A stretch of 7,963 nucleotides of DNA from Cloacimonetes bacterium UBA6081 (GTDB taxonomy: Bacteria; Cloacimonadota; Cloacimonadia; Cloacimonadales; Cloacimonadaceae): assembly GCA_002428685.1 (NCBI GenBank), contig DIXL01000043.1, positions 3,078 to 11,040 on the forward strand, given 5' to 3'. Below the pieces are notes generated by a model. It saw only the letters and a program-made list of their open reading frames with translations, did not search any database and was not told the origin of the DNA. Both the position numbers and the translations under genes were made by a program. Position 1 is the first letter of the stretch. The number at the start of each line of letters is the position of its first letter. Shown piece by piece: positions 1-6,133 of this stretch.

Positions 1-176
1 CGATCGGGAGATCGGCTTCCCTATGCTTGACATGACAGTAGTATCGTGCCTTGTCAAGCTTGGGCTGTCAAATTTCTTTTTTGCCACAGCCGAACCGGGA
101 TTCGGCCTCCCATTACGAACAAATCGATAATTTGAGTAATGAGATGCTTGACAAGGCACTATAATATCATGTTAGC
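1..176. repeat. Structured non-coding region downstream of serA with inverted repeats and paired hairpins
   Basis: No gene is visible here. GTGCCTTGTCAAGC at 46-59 is repeated in perfect inverted orientation (GCTTGACAAGGCAC) at 146-159. With one small gap the similarity extends outward to ACATGA at 30-35 and its complement near 167-172. A hairpin with stem GCCGAA/TTCGGC lies at 89-106, and a second, CGATC-GGGA-GATCG, at 1-14. Both hairpins share a CGGGA...TCGGC.TCCC core (about 5-21 and 96-110), and both are followed by ATGCTTGACA (23-32 and 144-153). The segment therefore looks like two diverged copies of one module. There is no T-run after a hairpin on the serA-coding strand, so a standard intrinsic terminator is not supported. 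The left copy may continue beyond the window edge. Confidence 0.6.
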
Positions 177-1097
177 TTAATTCACCTTATAGGTCTTATC
201 GCCTTTTTCAAAGAAAGCTATTATCTGCTTGGCAGCGGCCACGCCCGCATTAGTATTGGCTTCTTCGGTTTGGGCACCCATCTTTTTGGGGGTGTAATAA
301 ACCCGATCGGCATACTGCTCCATCAGTTGGGCGGCATTACCTGGCTCTACATCGCTCACATAGCGGAATTTCTTCTTTTCGGCCAGGGCTTTGAACAGGT
401 CATCCTCGTTGATAACTTCTTTGCGGGCTGTATTTACAAGGGTAGCGTTGTTCTTCATCAACGATAGCAGACTCCAGTTGATGGATTTTTGGGTCTGTTC
501 GTTGGCAGGAATGTGCAGAGAAATGTAATCGCCTGTTTTGAAGATATCTTCCACTGTGGCAAGGGGTTTCACACCATCCTTTGTCATTATCTCGTTGGTT
601 AAATAGGGATCGTATGCATAAACCGTCATGCCTATGCCTTTGGCTATTTTGGCCACATAGCGGGCTACCCAGCCATAACCATATAGAACTAATGACTTAC
701 CGGCCAATTCACTTCCGGATTTGCCGTTAAATTTGCCACGTGCCATGTAGATCATCATGCCAATGGCAAGCTCGGCCACTGCATTGGAATTTTGACCTGG
801 AGTATTCATGGCAATCACATTGTGAGCGGTGGCAGCTTTCAGATCGATGTTATCGTATCCGGCTCCGGCCCTCACTACTATCTTCAGTTTGGGAGCAGCA
901 GCCAAAGCTGCTTCGTCGATAATATCGCTGCGGATAATCACTGCCTCGGCATCCGCCAGAGCTTTGTGGAGATCGGCAACATCGGTGTAATTCTCCAAAA
1001 AAGAGTATGAGTATTTGGCGTTTTCAAGCTCCGCCTTAATCTTTTGCGCAGCTTCGGCAGCAAAAGGTTTCTCTGTGGCTATCAGGACTTTGGGCAT
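177..1097 (-). CDS. serA: D-3-phosphoglycerate dehydrogenase, type III, lysine-type active site
   Basis: Predicted to oxidise 3-phosphoglycerate to 3-phosphohydroxypyruvate with NAD+, the first step of serine synthesis, in the cytoplasm. At 306 residues it has substrate and nucleotide domains but no C-terminal ACT regulatory domain, which matches short type III enzymes. Visible motifs are VRAGAGYDNID (75-85), the Rossmann turn GYGWVA (140-145), Asp163 (AYDPY) as probable NAD ribose ligand, NTAR with Arg225, and DVEP with Glu251. The usual catalytic His (TPHxGAQT) is replaced by Lys in TPKKMGAQTEEA (269-280, Lys271 or Lys272). This is the known IIIK subgroup described for Entamoeba and related bacterial enzymes. 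The third Gly of GxGxxG is Ala145. The start has AAGGAGG at 1104-1110, 6 nt upstream. It lies 301 nt beyond the decarboxylase operon on the same strand and is probably transcribed separately. Another 2-hydroxyacid dehydrogenase activity is possible but less likely. Confidence 0.85.
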   Translation of the reverse strand: MPKVLIATEKPFAAEAAQKIKAELENAKYSYSFLENYTDVADLHKALADAEAVIIRSDIIDEAALAAAPKLKIVVRAGAGYDNIDLKAATAHNVIAMNTPGQNSNAVAELAIGMMIYMARGKFNGKSGSELAGKSLVLYGYGWVARYVAKIAKGIGMTVYAYDPYLTNEIMTKDGVKPLATVEDIFKTGDYISLHIPANEQTQKSINWSLLSLMKNNATLVNTARKEVINEDDLFKALAEKKKFRYVSDVEPGNAAQLMEQYADRVYYTPKKMGAQTEEANTNAGVAAAKQIIAFFEKGDKTYKVN

Positions 1098-1142
1098 TTT
1101 TTGCCTCCTTTATATATTTAGATATTTATCTTTTTGTGGTTA

Positions 1143-1374
1143 GGTGAAAGAGTTGAAAGGTGAAAAGGTGGAAGGGTGGAAAGGTGAAACAGGGTTTTGA
1201 GATTGAGGGCAAGAGGATTTGTGGTGAAAAGTTTATGACACAAGATTGAATTCAATCTCGCAGGCAATTGCACAGGCACAATTGCATCACTCTGGTTTTT
1301 ATCCCTGCAACAAAATCTACCGCTGAGTTTCACTTTTCCACCTTTCCACCTTTCCACCTTTCCACCCTCTCACC
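1143..1374. repeat. 48-bp imperfect inverted repeat with octamer-repeat arms
   Basis: This fills most of the 301-nt gap between the oadB-like gene and serA. The left arm (1143-1190) is built of 8-bp units such as GGTGGAAA and GGTGAAAA. Its reverse complement matches the right arm (1327-1374) at about 42 of 48 positions by eye, without gaps. The mismatches are mostly transitions, and some would still pair as G-U in RNA. The intervening 136 nt include a perfect 16-nt palindrome, AGATTGAATTCAATCT, at 1243-1258. The right octamer array runs on to about 1398, up to the oadB stop codon. No protein is supported here: open frames across it merely translate the repeat. In the minus-strand transcript it could form one very long stem downstream of oadB. 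Confidence 0.8.
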
Positions 1375-1398
1375 TTTCCACCTTTCCACTTTTCCACT
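1327..1398. repeat. Octanucleotide tandem array, CACCTTTC type
   Basis: About nine imperfect 8-bp units, with consensus CACCTTTC and variants CACTTTTC and CACCCTCT, are packed end to end directly against the stop codon of the oadB-like gene. The units are the reverse complement of the GGTGGAAA units at 1143-1190. The period of 8 is not a multiple of 3, so this is not protein-driven repetition. Confidence 0.85.
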
Positions 1399-2526
1399 TT
1401 AGTTCCCCAAAATCCCAAGTAAAACTCCCGCCGCAACAGCAGAGCCAACCACTCCTGCCACGTTTGGTGCCATGGCATGCATCAGTAGATAATTTGTGCG
1501 GTCGTATTTTTGGCCTACAACCTGAGACACTCTGGCAGAAGCAGGAACGGCAGAAACCCCGGCACTACCGATAAGGGGGTTGATTTTATCCTTGGAAAAT
1601 AGATTCATAATCTTGGCAAAAAGGACGCCAGTTGCGGTGGCAACCGAAAATGCCGCTGCACCAAGCAGAAAAATCTTGATTGTAGCCGGAGTTAAAAAAA
1701 CATCGGCAGTGGTTTTCGCACCTACCGTAAGTCCGATTAAAACGGTAACCACATCGATCAGAACAGTTCTGGCAGAGGTGGCAAGGCGCTCCGTTACCCC
1801 ACTTTCTTTAAGTAAATTTCCCAAAAACAGCATGGCAAGCAGGACTACACTGCCGGGAGAAATAACTGTAGTTACAATAAAAGCGACCAGCGGAAACATA
1901 ATCTTTTCCTTCTTTGTAACCACGCGTAGCGATTTCATGTGGATCAAGCGTTCTTTTTTGGTAGTAAGCAAACGCATGATGGGAGGCTGAATCACAGGCA
2001 CCAAAGCCATGTAAGAATATGCAGCCAAAGCAATTGAACCAAGTAAATGGGGAGCTAGTTTGGATGCCAAAAATATTGAAGTTGGGCCATCCGCTCCTCC
2101 GATAATTCCAATCGAAGCTGCTTCCATGATATTGAATCCCAAAAGGATAGACCCCATAAAAGTGGCAAAGATGCCAAACTGGGCTGCTGCTCCTAATAGA
2201 ATTAGCCGCGGATTGGCTATCAGAGTAGAAAAATCCGTCATGGCACCTATCCCTAAAAAGATCAGTGAAGGATAAACGCCTTTATTTACCCCAAAATAGA
2301 GGTAGGATAGCACCGAACCCTGATCTGTAACTCCCAAGCCCTGTTGCGCCACACCAGGCATGTTCCCCACCACAATCCCAAAACCGATGGGAACCAGTAA
2401 TAAAGGTTCAAACTCTTTGCTGATACCAAGATAGATAAATACCAATCCCGAAACAATCATAAGCAAATTGCCCCAGGATAGGTTCATAAAGCCTGTGGTT
2501 TGAATAAATTGGCTTAGTTCTTGCAT
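1399..2526 (-). CDS. oadB: Na+-translocating decarboxylase beta subunit (OadB/MmdB/GcdB family)
   Basis: This is the membrane-embedded sodium pump of the biotin-dependent decarboxylases. It decarboxylates carboxybiotin on the carrier subunit and couples this to Na+ export and proton consumption. The 375-residue length is in the family range, and the protein is almost entirely hydrophobic with many transmembrane segments. Hallmark motifs are GGADGPTSIF (143-152, with Asp146 corresponding to the essential region IIIa aspartate), GAMTDFS (94-100), and NPLIGSAGVSAVP (316-328) with Asn316 and nearby serines of the region VIII Na+ pathway. It is the last gene of the operon. Its ATG is 3 nt after the carrier stop codon, and GAGGA at 2534-2538, inside the end of the carrier gene, serves as ribosome binding site. 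This suggests translational coupling. The family is certain; the pump's substrate is set by the alpha subunit, not by this protein. Confidence 0.95.
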   Translation of the reverse strand: MQELSQFIQTTGFMNLSWGNLLMIVSGLVFIYLGISKEFEPLLLVPIGFGIVVGNMPGVAQQGLGVTDQGSVLSYLYFGVNKGVYPSLIFLGIGAMTDFSTLIANPRLILLGAAAQFGIFATFMGSILLGFNIMEAASIGIIGGADGPTSIFLASKLAPHLLGSIALAAYSYMALVPVIQPPIMRLLTTKKERLIHMKSLRVVTKKEKIMFPLVAFIVTTVISPGSVVLLAMLFLGNLLKESGVTERLATSARTVLIDVVTVLIGLTVGAKTTADVFLTPATIKIFLLGAAAFSVATATGVLFAKIMNLFSKDKINPLIGSAGVSAVPASARVSQVVGQKYDRTNYLLMHAMAPNVAGVVGSAVAAGVLLGILGN

Positions 2527-2529
2527 GGT

Positions 2530-3246
2530 TTAGTCCTCAAACTCTATCAGGGGATCACCTTCTTGCACCGAATCACCTTTGCTGACGTTGATCTTGCTTA
2601 CTCGTCCGCTGCAATTGCTGTGAATTTCGGATTCCATTTTCATAGCTTCCAAAATCAGGGCAATATCGCCTTCTTTCACATAGCTGCCAAGGCTTACTTT
2701 TACGTCTATAATGCTGCCTGGAATTGGAGCTCTCAGGATTTTTTCGCAAACGGCAGATTTTACTTCATCTAAGGCTGCCACACTTGGCCTGGGGGTTTTG
2801 GGAGACGGCGCAGGCTTCACTGCTGCTCCAACAAGTATCATCATCAAATCGCCTTCTTGAATGGGAGAGCGTTCTTTTACATAAATCTTCCCAATTTTAG
2901 CGTCTAAAGGAGAGGCAATTTCACTTTGCATTTTCATGGCTTCCAGGATAATGATGGTTTGCCCCTTTTTCACTTCCTGGCCTTCAGAAACAGGGATTGA
3001 GACTATTACTCCGGGAATGGGAGCACGCACTTCTCCGCTGCCCAATTCGGTTCCGCTGAAGAACGATGGGGCCATGGGAACGGCTTTTTCCTGCGAAGCC
3101 AGCTTGGGAACTGTATTTAGTTTGTCATCTTCGATTTGCACCAGATAATCGGTCCCATTAATGTTTATCTTGGCGTGCGTGGGGCTGTATTCTACAATGC
3201 GGGCATCGTATTTTTCGTTGTTTATGGTAAGTTTATAGGTTTTCAT
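2530..3246 (-). CDS. Biotin carboxyl carrier protein with two tandem biotinyl domains
   Basis: Carries CO2 as carboxybiotin between the cytoplasmic carboxyltransferase and the OadB-type pump. The 238 residues comprise a beta-rich N-terminal region (1-45) of the type that precedes biotinyl domains, a linker, biotinyl domain 1 (about 72-139) with EAMKM at 102-106 (biotin on Lys105), a Pro/Ala-rich hinge (about 140-168, PAPSPKTPRP), and biotinyl domain 2 (about 169-237) with EAMKM at 200-204 (Lys203). Both domains keep the RAPIPG entry motif and the MKM signature, so both look competent for biotinylation. The gamma subunit of Veillonella-type methylmalonyl-CoA decarboxylase has one such domain, so the duplication is notable. 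The start is supported by AAGGAAG at 3253-3259, 6 nt upstream and overlapping the end of the OadG-like gene. It sits between the OadG-like and OadB genes, as mmdC does in known clusters. Confidence 0.92.
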   Translation of the reverse strand: MKTYKLTINNEKYDARIVEYSPTHAKININGTDYLVQIEDDKLNTVPKLASQEKAVPMAPSFFSGTELGSGEVRAPIPGVIVSIPVSEGQEVKKGQTIIILEAMKMQSEIASPLDAKIGKIYVKERSPIQEGDLMMILVGAAVKPAPSPKTPRPSVAALDEVKSAVCEKILRAPIPGSIIDVKVSLGSYVKEGDIALILEAMKMESEIHSNCSGRVSKINVSKGDSVQEGDPLIEFED

Positions 3247-3249
3247 CCG

Positions 3250-4104
3250 TTACTTCCTTGTAATGTTTATTTCACGGTTGGGCATTCTTAAAAAGGCACT
3301 GGCGCGCCATTGATTGGTAGGAGTTCTGCGAAAGGTTAAAGCCATGCGTTTTCGTTCTTCTGTGGATTGCTGATGTATGTGCAAGGCTGCAATAATAGCC
3401 ACAATCACACTGCGATTCAGGGTAGCCGAAGCAGCAATCACTTTTCCACCGGGGCTAAGCTTCAGATCGGGGCTCGCTTTCTTAGGAGGCCGGTTCAGAT
3501 GGATTAGCTGCCCAATCACAATGCTGGTAATAAGTAAGGCTGCAAACACGGTTAGCATTCCAACCAGGGTTACGTTTAAGCCATAGGCAAGGCTGTTTTC
3601 GCTAAATTCACCCCACAGCTTCATAATGTCTTCGGTGCTAATGTCCAAAGATTGCAGCGAGTTATTGTCCCACTTACGGGAATTGGGATCGGTTAAGCTC
3701 AGCATTTGTTTCAGCTTCTTAATGGGCATATTCAGGCTGGCGGAAACCTCTGCCAGAGTAGAAAGCTCCGTGAATCCATACACGCTGAATTGCTGTGCTA
3801 ACAATGCCCGGTATGGGGTTATGCCCAGCTTGCGCAGGGTCATGGCATCCAGTTTCTTATTCTGCGGTTCCAGCCCCAGGAAGCGTTTCCAGCTATTGAT
3901 GTTTGAAATCTCCAGCATTTCAGCCACTTCGCCCAGTTTGTTTGTATCCCTGAAACCGTATTCGGAGAGTATTTCTTTTTCCCTTGCCAGGCTTAAGCTA
4001 TCCGAAGCAATTTGTTGAAGTGTTTCTGCAGTTTCCACACTTTGGGCTGTAAGCAGGCCGCAAAACAAAATCATCAGGTAGATAAATAGTAATTTGGGTA
4101 CCAT
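3250..4104 (-). CDS. OadG/MmdD-family subunit with duplicated N-terminal extracytoplasmic domain
   Basis: Predicted assembly or anchoring subunit of the decarboxylase. An upstream in-frame extension is possible, but AAGGG at 4112-4116 lies 7 nt before the ATG at 4104, which also gives a proper signal sequence, so I chose 284 residues (285 if the adjacent ATG at 4107 is used). Order: hydrophobic signal peptide (1-22, ending LLTAQS); two related helical units of about 59 residues (49-106 and 109-167), both opening YGF and sharing L.EV...L, a K..L.L stretch and a D...L..L.I pattern; one membrane segment (175-202, GLNVTLVGMLTVFAALLITS); and a cytoplasmic tail in which RSVIVAIIAALHIHQQS and the closing W...FLRMPNRE resemble OadG-like tails. 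OadG and MmdD proteins are usually around 80-120 residues, so the long N-terminal part is extra. It follows the mmdA-like stop codon by 10 nt. Family assignment is good; the role of the repeats is unknown. Confidence 0.8.
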   Translation of the reverse strand: MVPKLLFIYLMILFCGLLTAQSVETAETLQQIASDSLSLAREKEILSEYGFRDTNKLGEVAEMLEISNINSWKRFLGLEPQNKKLDAMTLRKLGITPYRALLAQQFSVYGFTELSTLAEVSASLNMPIKKLKQMLSLTDPNSRKWDNNSLQSLDISTEDIMKLWGEFSENSLAYGLNVTLVGMLTVFAALLITSIVIGQLIHLNRPPKKASPDLKLSPGGKVIAASATLNRSVIVAIIAALHIHQQSTEERKRMALTFRRTPTNQWRASAFLRMPNREINITRK

Positions 4105-4114
4105 CATAAAGCCC

Positions 4115-5665
4115 TTACAGAGGCATGTTGCCATGTTTGCGGGCGGGAATGTAATCCTTTTTATTGGCAAGCATTTCCAAAGCCCTAATCAGGCGGAAAC
4201 GGGTTTGAGCCGGCTCGATTACATCATCCACAAAACCCCGCTCAGCAGCATTGTAAGGATTGGCAAACTTATCGCGATATTCGTCTTCTTTGGCTTTCAA
4301 AGTGGCTTTGGGGTCTTCCGTAGCCATGGCTTCTTTGCGGAATATCACTTCCACCGCTCCTTTGGGACCCATCACCGCAATTTCTGCCGAAGGCCAGACG
4401 TAAACCATATCTGCGCGCATGTGACGGCTGTTCATCACACAGTATGCGCCGCCATAAGCCTTGCGGATAATTACGGTTATCTTGGGCACAGTGGCTTCGG
4501 CAAAGGCATACAGCATCTTGGCACCGTTGCGAATGATGCCGTTATGCTCTTGCATGGTTCCCGGTAAAAAGCCCGGAACATCTTCCAACACCACCAACGG
4601 AATATTAAAGGCATCGCAAAAACGGACAAACCTTGCTGCTTTGATGCTGGCATCGATATCCAAAACTCCGGCCAGCACCTTTGGCTGATTGGCCACTATG
4701 CCAATGCTGTGCCCATTCAAGCGTGCAAAACCCACCACCAGGTTTTGAGCAAAGCTGCTCATCACCTGCAAAAACTCTCCATCATCCACAATCGGATGAA
4801 TCACATCCAGAATGTCATAGGGTTTATTGGGATTATCGGGGATGATGTCGTTCAGCTCGTCGCAATTGCGACTGATGGGATCATTGGTTGGGACAAAGGG
4901 AGGATCCTCCATGTTGTTGGATGGCAAAAAGCTAAGCAGCAACTTAATTAGCATTATGGCATCTTCTTCGCTATTGGCAATAAAATGCGCCACACCACTT
5001 TTACTGGCATGCACATTTGCCCCGCCCAGGTCTTCGATGCTAACCGTTTCGTTCAGCACCGTTTTCACCACTTTGGGACCGGTTACAAACATATAACTAT
5101 TGTTCTTTTCCATTATCACAAAGTCTGTAATGGCAGGAGAATAAACCGCTCCTCCGGCACAGGGACCCAAAATTGCCGAAATCTGGGGAATCACTCCGCT
5201 GGACATCACATTACGCCAGAATATCTCTGCATAACCGGCCAAAGCATCCACGCCTTCCTGAATGCGTGCGCCTCCGGAATCGTTCAAACCAATCAAGGGG
5301 CATCCGTTTTTGATGGCCATATCCATCACCTTGCAGATTTTCTCTGCATAGGTTTTGGATAGCGAGCCGCCAAACACTGTGAAATCCTGAGAAAAGATGT
5401 AAACCACGCGCTCGTTTATAGTTGCACTACCGGTAACCACCCCATCACCAGGATGGATATACTTTTCCATGCCAAAATTGGTGCACTGATGGGTTACAAA
5501 CATGTCAAATTCTTCAAAACTATCAGGATCCACCAATAGCGCAATCCGTTCGCGGGCAGTTAGTTTGCCCTTTGCATGCTGTTCGTCAATACGTTTTTGG
5601 CCACCACCTAAAAGAGCTTCCTCACGTTTGATTCTCAGCTTCTCCAAAGGTTTTTGGTTTTCCAT
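4115..5665 (-). CDS. mmdA: Methylmalonyl-CoA decarboxylase alpha subunit / acyl-CoA carboxyltransferase
   Basis: Cytoplasmic carboxyltransferase that transfers the carboxyl group of an acyl-CoA, most likely (S)-methylmalonyl-CoA giving propionyl-CoA, to biotin on the carrier. At 516 residues it is close to known MmdA proteins and to propionyl-CoA carboxylase beta chains. It has two crotonase-like halves. The first includes GGARIQEGVDALAGYAEIF (131-149) and GPCAGGAVYSPA (167-178), with oxyanion glycines. The second includes EDVPGFLPGT (361-370), RKAYGGAYCVMNSRHM (401-416) and WPSAEIAVMGPKGAVEV (424-440). The C-terminus HGNMPL is typical. Cys409 occupies the GGAYxVM position that affects acyl-CoA choice in Streptomyces PccB, where it is Asp. 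AAGGAAG at 5673-5679, 7 nt upstream, supports the start. It is the first gene of the operon. No biotin carboxylase gene is adjacent and an OadB pump is, which favours decarboxylase over propionyl-CoA carboxylase. Confidence 0.9.
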   Translation of the reverse strand: MENQKPLEKLRIKREEALLGGGQKRIDEQHAKGKLTARERIALLVDPDSFEEFDMFVTHQCTNFGMEKYIHPGDGVVTGSATINERVVYIFSQDFTVFGGSLSKTYAEKICKVMDMAIKNGCPLIGLNDSGGARIQEGVDALAGYAEIFWRNVMSSGVIPQISAILGPCAGGAVYSPAITDFVIMEKNNSYMFVTGPKVVKTVLNETVSIEDLGGANVHASKSGVAHFIANSEEDAIMLIKLLLSFLPSNNMEDPPFVPTNDPISRNCDELNDIIPDNPNKPYDILDVIHPIVDDGEFLQVMSSFAQNLVVGFARLNGHSIGIVANQPKVLAGVLDIDASIKAARFVRFCDAFNIPLVVLEDVPGFLPGTMQEHNGIIRNGAKMLYAFAEATVPKITVIIRKAYGGAYCVMNSRHMRADMVYVWPSAEIAVMGPKGAVEVIFRKEAMATEDPKATLKAKEDEYRDKFANPYNAAERGFVDDVIEPAQTRFRLIRALEMLANKKDYIPARKHGNMPL

Positions 5666-5751
5666 GTTTATTCTTCCTTATATGTTGTTAAAATCAAATC
5701 ATCGCCATTGTCATTATTTCCACCGCTGTTTTTTAGTAAAGGGAAATCTTT

Positions 5752-5836
5752 GAAGTGCGGAAGTGCTGGAGTGTGGAAGTGGAGTGCGGAAGTATGGAAG
5801 TATGGAAGTGGTGGAAGTGTGAGTGGTGGAAGTGGC
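5752..5836. repeat. Octanucleotide tandem array, GAAGTGTG type
   Basis: About eleven degenerate units of mostly 8 bp, with consensus GAAGTGTG and variants GAAGTGCG, GAAGTATG and GGAGTGTG. Occasional 6-, 7- and 9-bp units show slippage. It lies about 90 nt upstream of the mmdA-like start. It resembles the arrays at 1143-1398 and 7356-7515 in period and in the recurring GTG and GAA elements. Confidence 0.8.
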
Positions 5837-5890
5837 AAAAGCCATACCTTCCCCCTCTTTTCTCCTTCAATCCTATCGTTAATACGTCAG

Positions 5891-5934
5891 TAACACTTCC
5901 CTAACGATTCCCCAACAGCGTTAGGGAAATGTTA
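5891..5934. promoter_or_regulatory. 16-bp dyad with helically phased GTTA half-sites, possible operator
   Basis: TAACACTTCCCTAACG (5891-5906) and CGTTAGGGAAATGTTA (5919-5934) are inverted copies with one mismatch, separated by 12 nt. Within each arm the TAAC/GTTA tetranucleotide recurs at 11-bp spacing, about one helical turn. No T-run follows on either strand, so it does not look like an intrinsic terminator. Its place between divergent transcription units suits a regulator binding site, but no regulator gene is in view. Confidence 0.45.
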
Positions 5935-6000
5935 GGGATATTCTATGGCAACACTAAGGATAAGATAGATGGAGAATAAGGGGGAAAGAGACAGGTTATT

Positions 6001-6024
6001 TGTGTCAAATGCTGTGTCAAATGC
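6001..6024. repeat. Perfect 12-bp tandem duplication
   Basis: TGTGTCAAATGC occurs twice head to tail at 6001-6012 and 6013-6024, about 30 bp upstream of a TTGACA box. It could be a recent slippage duplication or paired activator sites. A similar TTGTGTCAAA occurs at 7731-7740. Confidence 0.6.
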
Positions 6025-6054
6025 TGCGGAAATTGCCGCGGACAGCTTTATTTC

Positions 6055-6082
6055 TTGACAAAATATCCTGCTTTATTATCTG
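6055..6082 (+). promoter_or_regulatory. Candidate sigma-70 promoter for the outer-membrane gene pair
   Basis: A consensus TTGACA lies at 6055-6060. After 16 bp there is a weak TATCTG (6077-6082), which matches the -10 consensus only in its first three bases. The remainder to the start codon is A/T rich. The -35 match is strong and the -10 weak, so an activator may be needed, or the true -10 is elsewhere. Confidence 0.4.
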
Positions 6083-6133
6083 TAGATTTTACGTGTTTAG
6101 GTGCAAAAAAATATGTGTAAAAAGGAGAGTCTC

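Larger units (their letters stand above)
5666..6133. other. Divergent intergenic region between decarboxylase operon and outer-membrane gene pair
   Basis: This 468-nt gap separates the minus-strand operon from the plus-strand gene pair and must contain both promoters. It holds an octamer array (5752-5836), a 16-bp dyad (5891-5934), a 12-bp tandem duplication (6001-6024), a small GCGG/CCGC hairpin (6026-6039) and a TTGACA box (6055-6060). I see no convincing -35/-10 pair for the decarboxylase operon. The short open frames across this gap translate the repeats and show no protein-like character. Confidence 0.7.

Noticed and set aside
81..106. T-run plus GC hairpin as a serA terminator
   Set aside because: The T-run lies on the plus strand before the hairpin, so in the serA transcript the hairpin is followed by A residues.
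149..165. TTGACA followed by TATAAT as a promoter
   Set aside because: The boxes are only 5 bp apart, far from the 16-18 bp needed. TTGACA here is part of the inverted repeat.
1118..1357. 79-codon minus-strand open frame between oadB and serA
   Set aside because: Its C-terminal half (FHLSTLPPFHLSTL) is the translation of the octamer inverted repeat, and it has no recognisable domain.
4105..4170. Upstream start for the OadG-like gene at 4170
   Set aside because: It would overlap the mmdA-like coding end and bury the signal peptide. AAGGG at 4112-4116 supports the ATG at 4104 instead.
4094..4567. 157-codon plus-strand frame
   Set aside because: It is wholly antisense to the mmdA-like gene, which has clear family motifs; this is a shadow frame.
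5654..5893. Plus-strand frame across the 5752-5836 array
   Set aside because: It begins antisense to the mmdA-like gene and its repetitive Gly/Ser/Trp tail comes from the octamer array.
6101..6133. GTG start at 6101 for barrel paralog 1
   Set aside because: It would place charged residues ahead of the signal peptide. AAGGAG and the equal length with paralog 2 support the ATG at 6134.
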